Part shown: positions 23,886-31,801 of the stretch, one piece after another
Position numbering within the stretch: position 1 is the first letter of the stretch
How the letters are laid out: every line of letters begins with the position of its first letter
Source of the DNA: Zoogloea sp044344315
Lineage (GTDB): Bacteria > Pseudomonadota > Gammaproteobacteria > Burkholderiales > Rhodocyclaceae
Length of the DNA stretch: 40,269 nucleotides
Assembly (NCBI RefSeq): GCF_044344315.1
Contig: NZ_JBIJDC010000034.1
Coordinates: 1-40,269, forward strand
Direction of reading: 5' to 3'
The notes under the pieces: model-generated
The model's input: the letters and a program-made list of their open reading frames with translations, nothing else
What the model was told of the DNA's origin: nothing
The model's database searches: none
Program-made: the position numbers and the translations under genes

Positions 23886-25748
23886 TCAGGCGACGACGAA
23901 GCGCCGCATCATTTCATGGTCTTCGTGGGACAGGATGTGGCAGTGCCACACGTATTCCCCGGGCCGGTTGAAGGTGGCGATGATGCGCGTGACCTGACCG
24001 GGGTAGGCCAGCACCGTGTCCTTGCGCCCCTGCTCGCTGGGCAGTGCAGGGGTCTTCACCCCGGCCAGGGCGATACGGGTGAGATAGCCCCCTGCCGCCA
24101 CACCGCCCGGGCCCATGGGCTTGGGCTGAACGACACCCGTGAAGCTCTGGCGATCAAGCACCCGGAAATCCACCAGGTGCAGGTGGATGGGGTGGGCATC
24201 CACGGTGGTGTTGTAGATCTCCCAGATTTCGGTGGCACCGAGCTTGATGTTCTCGGTGACCGGGTCGGTGAAGAAGAAGGTGCCGAAGCCGGGGCCGGCC
24301 GGGTTGCCCGGCGCCGGATTGACCGTGCCGAGCATGGTCTGCAGACGGCCATAGGCATCATTGCCCTCGAACAGCATCAGCTTGCGCACCGTGGCCCCCA
24401 CCGTCGACGGTATCGGCAGCGGACCATGCACCGGGCGCAGGTTGGTGGGCAGGTTGGCGCTGGTCAGGGCAGCGCTACCCTGGCCAAAGAATCCGAGCGG
24501 CTTGTTGACGCTGAAGGCCATGACCCTGTCGGTGCTGCCCGCCAGCACCGGGTCGCCATCGGGGAAGGGGGTATTGGCGTCGTTGCGCAGGATCACCCGG
24601 CCATGCCACCAGGACACCACCTTGGAGAAATCCACCACCACGTCAGCCCGCTCGCCGGGCGCCAGGGTCAGTGAGCTGAGGGCCACCGGGCTGTTCATCA
24701 GGCCGAGTTCGGTGCCGATCTGCCAGAAGGTCATGCGGTTCTGGGGAAAGTTCTCGAAGCTGAAGTTGAGCCGGACGACCCGGGAATCGGAACCATTGAG
24801 GAGACGCAGGCGATACAGGCGCGGCTCGCAGTCGAGCCGCGGCCAGGGAATGCCATTGACCACGATGACGTCGCCAAAGAACTCCGGCAAATGGGTGGGC
24901 TGGGGTGCCTGGGGGTTCTCCGGGTCGCTGGCCGGGTAGCGCAGGGCACCGCTGATGGCGAACTGGCGATCCTGGATGCAAAGAGGCACTTCATGGGGAT
25001 AGGCCGGCAACTGACCGGCCTGGACCAGATAGTCCTCGTTGGCGTCGCGGATGAAATAGTTGCCGGCCAGCCCCATGTAAACATTGAGGCGGGTCACGCC
25101 GAGGGCGTGATCGTGGTACCAGAGGTGTCCAGCTTCCTGGGAATTGTCGAAGGTGTAGCTGGCGCTGAAAAGGCGGCCCCGGTAATCGGGCATCCCGTCA
25201 CGATTGACGTCCGGCGTAGCCCAGGCTTCGGGAAGGCCGTCGCTGCCGGTGACCTGATCGCCACCATGGCGGTGAGCCACCAGGGGCACCGGCGCCCGCC
25301 CCCCCAGGTTGCCCGGGTTGGCCCAGCCCAGCGTGGTATCCACCGGCAGACGATAGGGTAGCGGACCCTGGGAATTCATCAGGGCGTTCTGATAACGAAC
25401 GGATACCGCCACCCCCCGGCGCAGGTTGAAGGTACGCCCAGGATAGGACGGTGCCTGCCGGGTGGTACCGTATCCCCACAGTGCGGTGTAGAGCGCCTTG
25501 CCGGTGGAATCCACCAGCCCCAGCGGGGCCGAGAACTCGCGGATCACCAGGGTGTAACTGGTGCTGCCCGGCGCATCGGGCGCAAACAGGTTGGCCGGAT
25601 CGAGGGGATTGGGCAGCAGGTCGGTGAACTGCTTTTTGCGCAGGGCACTGAGCACCGAGGGAACGGTCTGGCCGTAGCTCCACGAGGACACGAGGGAGGT
25701 GAAAAATCCGGCGGCGCCTGCCTTGAGCACGGTTCGTCTGTTTGCCAT
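23886..25748 (-). CDS. Tat-exported CotA-type multicopper oxidase
   Basis: A 620-aa laccase-like enzyme that oxidises substrates with one-electron steps and reduces O2 to water. The start MANRRTVLKAGAAGFF carries a twin-arginine motif (NRRTVLK), so export is as a folded protein. All four copper motifs are visible: HRHG (His159, His161), YHDH (His212, His214), HPIHLH (His519-524) and HCHILSHEDHEMM (His602-Met613), the last matching CotA with an axial Met ten residues after the T1 Cys. The usual HLHG of the first motif is HRHG. Natural substrates could be phenols, bilirubin-like compounds or metal ions such as Mn or Cu. A terminator follows the stop. Confidence 0.93.
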   Translation of the reverse strand: MANRRTVLKAGAAGFFTSLVSSWSYGQTVPSVLSALRKKQFTDLLPNPLDPANLFAPDAPGSTSYTLVIREFSAPLGLVDSTGKALYTALWGYGTTRQAPSYPGRTFNLRRGVAVSVRYQNALMNSQGPLPYRLPVDTTLGWANPGNLGGRAPVPLVAHRHGGDQVTGSDGLPEAWATPDVNRDGMPDYRGRLFSASYTFDNSQEAGHLWYHDHALGVTRLNVYMGLAGNYFIRDANEDYLVQAGQLPAYPHEVPLCIQDRQFAISGALRYPASDPENPQAPQPTHLPEFFGDVIVVNGIPWPRLDCEPRLYRLRLLNGSDSRVVRLNFSFENFPQNRMTFWQIGTELGLMNSPVALSSLTLAPGERADVVVDFSKVVSWWHGRVILRNDANTPFPDGDPVLAGSTDRVMAFSVNKPLGFFGQGSAALTSANLPTNLRPVHGPLPIPSTVGATVRKLMLFEGNDAYGRLQTMLGTVNPAPGNPAGPGFGTFFFTDPVTENIKLGATEIWEIYNTTVDAHPIHLHLVDFRVLDRQSFTGVVQPKPMGPGGVAAGGYLTRIALAGVKTPALPSEQGRKDTVLAYPGQVTRIIATFNRPGEYVWHCHILSHEDHEMMRRFVVA

Positions 25749-25984
25749 GGTGTGAATGCCTTTGAGTCTGGCGCGCCAACGCACGCGGTGATGTACGTAT
25801 CCACGTACGCCTTGTTGGGTATCACCCCACAGACTCAAGTATCGGACTGGAACCGATCGCAAAACTGTGCAAACAATATAAACGACATAAATGTAACAAA
25901 ATACTACGAATTAATGCGTTTTTACTATTTTTGATGTTGCCCGAGGGGTAAGACTCCCCCTCCCTTGCCGATCCGGAAGTGGGC
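25749..25984. promoter_or_regulatory. AT-rich upstream region of the multicopper oxidase gene
   Basis: The stretch 25860-25940 is strikingly AT-rich compared with its surroundings, as expected for the oxidase promoter. A palindrome GTACGT-ATCC-ACGTAC (25793-25808) lies about 45 bases upstream of the start codon and could be an operator or leader hairpin. At 25945-25964 GAGGGG and CCCCTC form a weak stem behind the cobC stop. I cannot pick a single convincing -35/-10 pair. Confidence 0.45.
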
Positions 25985-26536
25985 TCAGCGATTGAACCAG
26001 CGCAGCACCGTGCCCCAAGCGTGCAGATCCAGGCGCGTCACCTCACCACAGGCGAAATCGAGACCCAGCCAGTTTTCCGGCGGCAGGCCGAGGAGCTGCC
26101 CGGCCAGGGCTCGCAGGGGACCGCCATGGGCGACCACCACGGCGGCGGCGGGGTCGGCCTGGCGCAGGCCGGCCAGGAAGTCGAGGGCTCGGGCCGCCAT
26201 CTGGCGCGGTGACTCGCCTCCCGGCGGGGCAAAGTCGAGGGGGGCGGCCGACCAGGCATCCAGGGCTGCCTTGCCGATCTCGTCGAAACTGCGGCCTTCC
26301 CACTCGCCGAAGTGGATCTCCTGCAGGCGTGCATCCACCTGGGGGGAACCCAGGGCTTCGGCCAGCAGGCGGGCCCGGCGCAGGGGGCTGGTGTACAGGG
26401 CGTAGTCGGCGGGCAGCAGTGGCCGCAGACGCTCGGCCACCACACGCGGCGATTCGGCGAGCCCGAGATCGGTCTGCCCGTAACACGTCCCCGGCGCAAC
26501 ATCGGGCCGGGGATGGCGGATCAGGTAAAGCTCCAT
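25985..26536 (-). CDS. cobC: Alpha-ribazole phosphatase-like histidine phosphatase
   Basis: A 183-aa member of the histidine phosphatase (phosphoglycerate-mutase-like) superfamily. The N-terminal LIRHPRP holds the phospho-acceptor His8, with Pro instead of the usual Gly, as in CobC-type sequences. YTSPLRRAR and EIHFGEWEG follow, and VVVAHGGPLRA contains the second catalytic His. CobC removes phosphate from alpha-ribazole-5'-phosphate or adenosylcobalamin-5'-phosphate late in B12 assembly. The start MELYLIRHP overlaps cobS by 16 bases. Context in a cob cluster supports the specific name over a generic phosphatase. Confidence 0.88.
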   Translation of the reverse strand: MELYLIRHPRPDVAPGTCYGQTDLGLAESPRVVAERLRPLLPADYALYTSPLRRARLLAEALGSPQVDARLQEIHFGEWEGRSFDEIGKAALDAWSAAPLDFAPPGGESPRQMAARALDFLAGLRQADPAAAVVVAHGGPLRALAGQLLGLPPENWLGLDFACGEVTRLDLHAWGTVLRWFNR

Positions 26537-27294
26537 GCGGCAAGGATTCCGAGGTAGATGGCAAGCTCGGCGACCTGCTGGGTGGCGCCGAGGCAATCGC
26601 CGGTATAGCCCCCCAGCCGGCGGGCAAAGGTGCGCATCGCCAGCACGCTGACGACGGCAGTAATGACCAGTACGCTCAGCGCCTCGCCGGCGTTCAACAG
26701 CAGCAGGGGCAGAATGCCGCCGAGGGTGGCGATGCCCAGCTCGGCGGCCGTGGGGCGACGGGCGACAGAGGCCGACTTGGCGCTGTCGTCGGCGCGGGCG
26801 TAGTCCAGCACCACCATCAGGCTCACCGCGGCGAGACGGGACAGGGGGTGGGCCACCAGCAGAGCGGCGATCAGCGGGTAGTCCTGCTCGGCGGCCAGAT
26901 CGGCCAGCGCCAGGTATTTGGCGAGGAGCATCAGGACCAGGCCGATGGCACCGTAGCTGCCGATCCGCGAATCCTTCATGATCTTCAGGATCTGCTCCCG
27001 GTTCCAGCCGCCGCCGAGTCCGTCGCAGGTGTCGGCCCAGCCGTCCTCGTGGAAGGCGCCAGTCGCGCGGATACTCGCTGCCATGGCCAGCACGATCGCC
27101 ACATCCACCGGCAACACCTGCACCGCCAGGCCATACACGCCCGCCCCGATCAGGCCGACAATCCAGCCGATCCAGGGCAGGAAGCGGGCCGCCTGGCCCA
27201 GTTTTTCCGGGGAGAACTCGACCCAGCCAGGCACTGGCAACCGGGTGAAGAAGCCAAGGGCGATGAAGAAGAGCTCGAGCTGGGCGCGGAGCAT
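26521..27294 (-). CDS. cobS: Adenosylcobinamide-GDP ribazoletransferase (cobalamin synthase)
   Basis: A 257-aa polytopic inner-membrane enzyme that joins alpha-ribazole (phosphate) to adenosylcobinamide-GDP. The N-terminus FFIALGFFTRLPVP and the acidic motif FHEDGWADTCDGLGGG are diagnostic of CobS, the latter binding Mg. At least six hydrophobic segments follow. It overlaps cobC by 16 bases and starts 42 bases after cobT, giving a cobT-cobS-cobC order that makes and attaches the lower ligand. Confidence 0.95.
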   Translation of the reverse strand: MLRAQLELFFIALGFFTRLPVPGWVEFSPEKLGQAARFLPWIGWIVGLIGAGVYGLAVQVLPVDVAIVLAMAASIRATGAFHEDGWADTCDGLGGGWNREQILKIMKDSRIGSYGAIGLVLMLLAKYLALADLAAEQDYPLIAALLVAHPLSRLAAVSLMVVLDYARADDSAKSASVARRPTAAELGIATLGGILPLLLLNAGEALSVLVITAVVSVLAMRTFARRLGGYTGDCLGATQQVAELAIYLGILAAWSFT

Positions 27295-27336
27295 GTCAGT
27301 GCGTCCAGACAGCGGGCTGCGGGTTTGCCGGGCCCA

Positions 27337-28377
27337 TCACTGACGGCTCACACCGGCGGATTCGAAGCTGGCCATCTCGTTGAGGAAGTTGACCGCCGCC
27401 TGCACCAGTGGGTAAACCAGGGCAGCTCCCGTACCCTCACCGAGACGCAGATCGAGCTGGACCAGAGGCTCGGTGTTGAAATGGGTCAGTTGCACGGTGT
27501 GCCCTGGCTCCTGGGATCGATGGGCAAAGACGCAGTAGTCGAGGATCGCCGGACACAGGGCATGGGCCACCAGCAGGGCACTGGTAACGATGAAGCCATC
27601 AATGAGCAGGACCATGCCCTCCTCCGCAGCACCGAGCATGGCGCCGGCCATCATGGCGATCTCGAATCCACCGTACTGGGCAAGGGCTTCCAGGGGATCG
27701 CCGGGCCGGCCGCCACGGGCCACGGCCCGGGCCAGCAACTGGCGCTTGCGGGCCAGGCCGGCATCGTCCAGCCCGGTGCCGCGGCCAATCACGATGTCCA
27801 GTTCGGCACTGGTCAGGCAGTGGGTCAGCAGAGACGCCGACGCGGTGTTGCCGATGCCCATCTCACCAAAGCCGATCACGTTGCACCCTTGCCCGGCCAG
27901 CTCGTGGGCCAGCGCGCGACCGCGGGCCATGGCGGTGTCGCGCTGGGCGGCATCCATGGCCGGCGTTTCCAGATAATTGGCGGTGCCAGCCGCCACCTTG
28001 GCATCGATCAGCCCCGGACGGGCGCCAAAATCCCGGGCCACCCCGGCGTCCACTACCGACAGGGCGAGGCCGGCCTGGCGGGCAAACACATTGATCGCGG
28101 CACCCCCGGCGAGGAAGTTCTCGACCATCTGCCAGGTCACGTCCTGGGGATAGGCGGACACGCCAGCCCGCGCCGCACCGTGATCCCCGGCAAAGACCAG
28201 CATGTGCGGATTGTTCAGCCGTGGGGCGAGGGTTTGCTGGATCAGACCGATCTGGCGAGCCAGAGCTTCGAGGCGCCCGAGGGCGCCGAGCGGCTTGGTC
28301 TTGGTATCGATGCGCTGCTGGAGGGCAGCCGCAAGGCCGTGGTCGGGACGGACAATGGCAAAGGTCATGGAGCGCAT
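27337..28377 (-). CDS. cobT: Nicotinate-nucleotide-dimethylbenzimidazole phosphoribosyltransferase
   Basis: A 346-aa cytosolic enzyme that activates the lower-ligand base (such as dimethylbenzimidazole) to alpha-ribazole phosphate using nicotinate mononucleotide. Conserved parts are KPLGALGRLE near the start, MLVFAGDHGAARAGVSAYP, GFGEMGIGNTASAS and the C-terminal LRLGEGTGAAL with the catalytic Glu. Length is normal (about 350). The first ATG is used; MTFAIVRP three codons in is possible. Confidence 0.95.
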   Translation of the reverse strand: MRSMTFAIVRPDHGLAAALQQRIDTKTKPLGALGRLEALARQIGLIQQTLAPRLNNPHMLVFAGDHGAARAGVSAYPQDVTWQMVENFLAGGAAINVFARQAGLALSVVDAGVARDFGARPGLIDAKVAAGTANYLETPAMDAAQRDTAMARGRALAHELAGQGCNVIGFGEMGIGNTASASLLTHCLTSAELDIVIGRGTGLDDAGLARKRQLLARAVARGGRPGDPLEALAQYGGFEIAMMAGAMLGAAEEGMVLLIDGFIVTSALLVAHALCPAILDYCVFAHRSQEPGHTVQLTHFNTEPLVQLDLRLGEGTGAALVYPLVQAAVNFLNEMASFESAGVSRQ

Positions 28378-28485
28378 CTACAGGCGGGGTCAAGGCCGCG
28401 GATGCTAGGACGGGGCGGCGTTTATTACAAGCGCCGCTCCACCCCACGTACTGGCAGGATCAAACACCAGTACGGCAAAAAACAC
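28378..28485. repeat. Two inverted repeats between cobT and the chagasin-like gene
   Basis: GCGGCG and CGCCGC (28415-28420 and 28432-28437) and CGTACTGG and CCAGTACG (28447-28454 and 28467-28474) are perfect stems. In the minus direction the run of T lies before, not after, the second stem, so neither is a standard terminator for the gene above; they may shape the cobT leader. Confidence 0.45.
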
Positions 28486-28791
28486 TCAGCTACTCAGGGC
28501 GCGGCGGTCGGCGCCACGCACCTGGAAGAGCACACGGCGGCTGTTTCGGACCTGGTTCTCCCAGGCGCGCTTGAGCACGAAACGCAACTCGTAGTCACCG
28601 GGCACGTCACCGACGAGCAGAAACACCTGGCTGCCAGGGCGACGGGCGCCTGTTTCGCCGGCAGTGTGTTCAAGGGTCACCTGCAAGGGGGCGCTGGACG
28701 CATCCACGTACCAGGTGGCGCCGCCGGCAGGGGAAGGCAGGGCAATGCGGCAGGGCTGACCAATACCACTGGCAAGGTGCTGGGTATTCAT
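28486..28791 (-). CDS. Chagasin-like (family I42) peptidase inhibitor
   Basis: A 101-aa protein without signal peptide. It fits the chagasin/I42 inhibitor pattern, an immunoglobulin-like fold that blocks papain-type cysteine peptidases with three loops: LPSPAGGATWYVD (19-30) corresponds to the NPTTGYxW loop, RRPGSQVFLL (51-59) to the GxGGxxxF loop, and LKRAWE (73-78) to the RPWE loop, each followed by the expected strands (GDYELRFVLK, RRVLFQVR). The loops are altered from the strict consensus, so inhibition is not certain. A fair ribosome site (AAGGGGG) precedes the ATG. It lies between cobU and cobT, an unexplained place for an inhibitor. Confidence 0.7.
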   Translation of the reverse strand: MNTQHLASGIGQPCRIALPSPAGGATWYVDASSAPLQVTLEHTAGETGARRPGSQVFLLVGDVPGDYELRFVLKRAWENQVRNSRRVLFQVRGADRRALSS

Positions 28792-28836
28792 GGTGTCGCC
28801 GCCCCCTTGTTACATCTTGTAATGGAACCGATGTTG

Positions 28837-28861
28837 CACTGCGAGGCGCGAACTCGCAGTG
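28837..28861. repeat. Perfect 9-bp hairpin after cobU
   Basis: CACTGCGAG and CTCGCAGTG enclose a 7-nt loop. It stands about 85 bases beyond the cobU stop and about 45 bases before the chagasin-like start. With no T tract it is a weak terminator at best; an RNA leader element or repeat is possible. Confidence 0.5.
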
Positions 28862-28946
28862 ATCCTCAGCACAGCAAGAATGTGCAGAAGTTCCGAACCC
28901 CTCCGGGAAAAAACCATTTCAATTAAATACTTAACATACACCCGAC

Positions 28947-29492
28947 TCAGCCCTTCAGCCTTAACGGCAGGCCGGCGGCCACCAGAGTGACTTCGCCACA
29001 CAGGTCCGCCACAGCCTGATTAAGCCGCCCCGCCTCGTCCCGGAAGAGCCGCCCCAGGGCGGTCTCGGGCACGAGGCCAAAACCCACCTCGTTGGCCACA
29101 AAGATCACGCGGCCGGGCAAGCCGGGAATCAACGCCAGCAGGGCCGCCCGCTCCCGGGCGAAAGCCGGGAGCAGTTCGGCCCCCGCCCCGGGGGGCAGTG
29201 CATCGGCGCCATCGAGCAGATTGGCCAGCCACAGGGTCAGGCAATCGACCACCACGCAACGCCCCTCGACCGCTTCGTCAGCCAGGGCCGCTGCCAGCCC
29301 GCGGGGCGCTTCGACCACGCCCCAGCCGGCCGGCCGGTCGGCCTGGTGACGGGCGATGCGTGCGCTCATCTCTTCATCGAGGGCTTCGGCAGTGACGATG
29401 ACATGCACCGGAAGGCCACTTCCGGCAGCGCGTTGTTCGGCATGGCGGCTCTTGCCCGAACGGGCGCCGCCGATGATCAATTCACAGGGCAT
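28947..29492 (-). CDS. cobU: Adenosylcobinamide kinase / adenosylcobinamide-phosphate guanylyltransferase
   Basis: A 181-aa bifunctional enzyme (CobU/CobP) that phosphorylates adenosylcobinamide and then adds GMP. The P-loop GGARSGKSRHAE is at the N-terminus; RIARHQADRPAGW contains the His region where GMP is attached in characterised homologues (His49 here); VVDCLTLWLANLL and FVANEVGFGLVPE are further signatures. Length matches the family (about 180). It is divergent from the btuB riboswitch leader. No riboswitch is seen on its own 5' side, so it seems to be controlled differently from btuB. Confidence 0.95.
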   Translation of the reverse strand: MPCELIIGGARSGKSRHAEQRAAGSGLPVHVIVTAEALDEEMSARIARHQADRPAGWGVVEAPRGLAAALADEAVEGRCVVVDCLTLWLANLLDGADALPPGAGAELLPAFARERAALLALIPGLPGRVIFVANEVGFGLVPETALGRLFRDEAGRLNQAVADLCGEVTLVAAGLPLRLKG

Positions 29493-29553
29493 GAGGGGCT
29501 TTCGAATATTCCGTGCACGTCAACCATTTTCGGGAAGTATCTGATTTCGGTGG

Positions 29554-29559
29554 TATTAT
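29554..29559 (+). promoter_or_regulatory. Candidate -10 box for the btuB leader
   Basis: TATTAT differs from TATAAT at one base and lies about 45 bases before the riboswitch core, a fitting place for the leader transcript to begin. No good -35 box is visible at 16-18 bases, so an activator or weak promoter may be involved. Confidence 0.4.
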
Positions 29560-29602
29560 CGCAGGCTGTCCGGTGCAGCAGCAGCTGTTCCGGACATACG
29601 TG

Positions 29603-29835
29603 TTCCAGGTGCTCCACGGTCCCCCGGACCAGGAGTTAAACGGGAAACAGGTGCGCGTGCTTCTCGCCGAAGCCGCAATGCCTGTGCTGCCCCCGCAACG
29701 GTAAGCAAGCGCAAGGTGTGTCACACCGCCACTGGGCCAACAACTGGCTTGGGAAGGCGACATACCACGTCCGGTTCGGCACTTTCTGCCCTACCGGCTC
29801 AGCTTGTGAGCCCGGATACCGGCCTTGATCACATG
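29603..29835 (+). ncRNA. Cobalamin (B12) riboswitch upstream of btuB
   Basis: The plus-strand leader contains the conserved blocks of the AdoCbl riboswitch in order: CCAGGTGCTCCACGG at the 5' side, GGAGTTAAACGGGAAACAGG, TGTGCTGCCCCCGCAACGG with TAAGC, GCCACTGGG and TGGGAAGGCG, and at 29807-29824 the B12 box TGAGCCCGGATACCGGCC. It should bind adenosylcobalamin and turn btuB expression off, probably by hiding the ribosome site. The B12 box is followed by 140 bases before the btuB start, enough for an expression platform. Confidence 0.93.
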
Positions 29836-29904
29836 AAGCGGCAGTGCCACGGGGTGGTGGCGACGAGCGCGGTCATGGGTCTTCCCGGACCTTCTCTGCA
29901 CAAA

Positions 29905-29964
29905 CTCCCCTGGCGCAGCCAAGCGCAATCCACCCGGCGGCGGGGACGCAGCCGGGCAAGGGAG
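29905..29964 (+). promoter_or_regulatory. Possible expression platform and btuB ribosome site
   Basis: The btuB Shine-Dalgarno AAGGGAG (29958-29964) is ten bases before the ATG. CTCCC at 29905-29909 can pair with GGGAG in it, and CCCGGC (29933-29938) with GCCGGG (29951-29956) forms a stem ending two bases before it. These are candidate partners for B12-dependent sequestration; the pairing is predicted by eye only. Confidence 0.4.
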
Positions 29965-29974
29965 AAACCATCAG

Positions 29975-31780
29975 ATGATCATCCGCCTTTCCGCTGCCGC
30001 CATCGCGGTCGCATCCGCCTTTCCCGTCGCCGCTGTGGCGGCCGAGACCGAGCACCCCACCGTGACCGTGACTGCCACCCGCCAGGCCCAGCGCACCGAT
30101 GAGGCCATCGCCGACACCACGGTGATCAACCGGGAAAGCATCGAACGCGCCGGCCCGAGCTTCTCGCTGCCCGAACTGCTGGCCCGCCAGCCCGGCATCC
30201 AGATGAGCTCCAACGGTGGTCCGGGCAAAGCCACCGACATCTCCATCCGCGGCACCAATTCCAAGCACACCCTGTTCCTGGTGGACGGCATGCGCCTGGG
30301 CTCCGCCACCCTCGGCACGGCGGCCTGGCAGGACATTCCCCTGTCCCAGATTGAACGCATCGAGATCGTCCGCGGACCCGCCTCGGCCCTGTATGGAGCC
30401 GACGCCATCGGCGGCGTGATCCAGGTCATCACCAAGAAGGGCAGCGGCGAGCCGAAGATCAATGCCTTCGTGGGCGCTGGCAGCTACGGCACCCGGGAAG
30501 TCTCCGCCGGCGTGGCCGGGGGTACCGAGCAGCTGTCCTACTCGGCCCGCGGCGGCTACTCCCAGACCGAGAGTTTCAGTGCCCAGAACCGCAAGCTGTC
30601 CACCTACAACGCCGACAACGACCTTTATCGCAACGGCAACTTCTCGGGCAACTTCGCCTGGCGCCCTGCCGCCGGTCACGAGCTGGGCGGCTCTGTGCTG
30701 TACGCAGAAAGCCGTTCGATGTACGACTCGGGGCGCAGCTACAACAACTACAACAACGCCGCCCAGAGCGCCTGGAACCTCTACAGCCGCAACCGGTTCA
30801 CCGACATCTGGACCAGCACCGTGCGCTTCGGCCAGTCCATCGACGACTACGAGAACTTCGCCTCCTACGCCCCCAACGGCGCCACCATCAAGACCACCCA
30901 GAACCAGTTCATGTGGCAGCACGATGTGCGCCTGCCGGTGGGCAACCTGCTGGCCGCCTACGAGAACCTGCACCAGAAGGCCACCAACGAGGGCACCTTC
31001 GATGTCAGCCGCTCGGTCAACTCCTTCCTGCTGGGGTGGACGGCCAACATCGACGCCCATCGGCTGCAACTCAACGCCCGCCACGACGACAACTCCCAGT
31101 ACGGCGGCAAGACCACCGGCTACGCTGGCTACGGTTACCAGATCCTGCCCAGTCTGCGCATACAGGGCAGCGTCGGCTCGGCCTTCCGCGCGCCGACCTT
31201 CAACGAGCTCTACTATCCGGGTTTCGGCAACCCCGAGCTGAAGCCCGAGAATGCCTATAACAAGGAAATCGGCCTGCTGTGGGAAAAGGGCAGCCACAAC
31301 CTGAGCGCGACCTACTACCACAACCGCATCAGCAACCTGATCGCCAACGACCAGAACTTCATCCCCCGCAACGTGGCCAACGCCAAGCTTGAGGGCATCA
31401 CCCTGGGTTACGGCGGGCAACTGGCCGGCTTCGACCTGAGCGCCAGCGTGGACTTCCTCGACCCCAAGGACAGCGACACCGGCAAGCGCCTGCAGCGCCG
31501 CGCCAACAAGTTCGCCAACCTGTCGATCAGCCGCCGCATCCAGGCCCTCACCGTGGGCATGGAGTGGCGCGGCTCCGGCGACCGCTACGACCGGGCCAAC
31601 GAGATCCGGCCGCTGGGTGGCTACGGCATGCTCAACGCCTATGCCAAGTACGCCCTGACCCACGAGTGGGCCGTTGAAGGACGGGTCAACAACCTGCTCG
31701 ACAAGCAGTACGAGACGGCCTATGGCTACAACACCCCCGGCGCCAACGTCTTCGTGGGCGTACGCTACGCCCCCAGGTAA
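29975..31780 (+). CDS. btuB: TonB-dependent vitamin B12 receptor
   Basis: A 601-aa outer-membrane receptor with signal peptide (about residues 1-22, ending AAVAA). A TonB box, TVTVTATRQ, comes right after it. The plug has LLARQPGIQM, SIRGTNSKHTLFLVDG and IVRGPASALYGADAIGGVIQV, the standard BtuB-type plug signatures. The remaining 470 residues are aromatic-rich strands of the 22-strand barrel. The protein ends VGVRYAPR, not on the usual terminal aromatic residue. Placement after a B12 riboswitch and before btuCD makes cobalamin/corrinoid the substrate with good confidence. Confidence 0.95.
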   Translation: MIIRLSAAAIAVASAFPVAAVAAETEHPTVTVTATRQAQRTDEAIADTTVINRESIERAGPSFSLPELLARQPGIQMSSNGGPGKATDISIRGTNSKHTLFLVDGMRLGSATLGTAAWQDIPLSQIERIEIVRGPASALYGADAIGGVIQVITKKGSGEPKINAFVGAGSYGTREVSAGVAGGTEQLSYSARGGYSQTESFSAQNRKLSTYNADNDLYRNGNFSGNFAWRPAAGHELGGSVLYAESRSMYDSGRSYNNYNNAAQSAWNLYSRNRFTDIWTSTVRFGQSIDDYENFASYAPNGATIKTTQNQFMWQHDVRLPVGNLLAAYENLHQKATNEGTFDVSRSVNSFLLGWTANIDAHRLQLNARHDDNSQYGGKTTGYAGYGYQILPSLRIQGSVGSAFRAPTFNELYYPGFGNPELKPENAYNKEIGLLWEKGSHNLSATYYHNRISNLIANDQNFIPRNVANAKLEGITLGYGGQLAGFDLSASVDFLDPKDSDTGKRLQRRANKFANLSISRRIQALTVGMEWRGSGDRYDRANEIRPLGGYGMLNAYAKYALTHEWAVEGRVNNLLDKQYETAYGYNTPGANVFVGVRYAPR

Positions 31781-31801
31781 AGCACGATGAACGGAGGGAC
31801 C

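Noticed and set aside
28837..28861. Rho-independent terminator of cobU
   Set aside because: The stem is good but no T tract follows in the minus direction, so it is listed only as an inverted repeat.
26209..28926. A 905-codon plus-strand open frame across cobC, cobS, cobT and the chagasin-like gene
   Set aside because: It spans four recognisable minus-strand genes and their gaps and has no domain of its own; a chance product of base composition.
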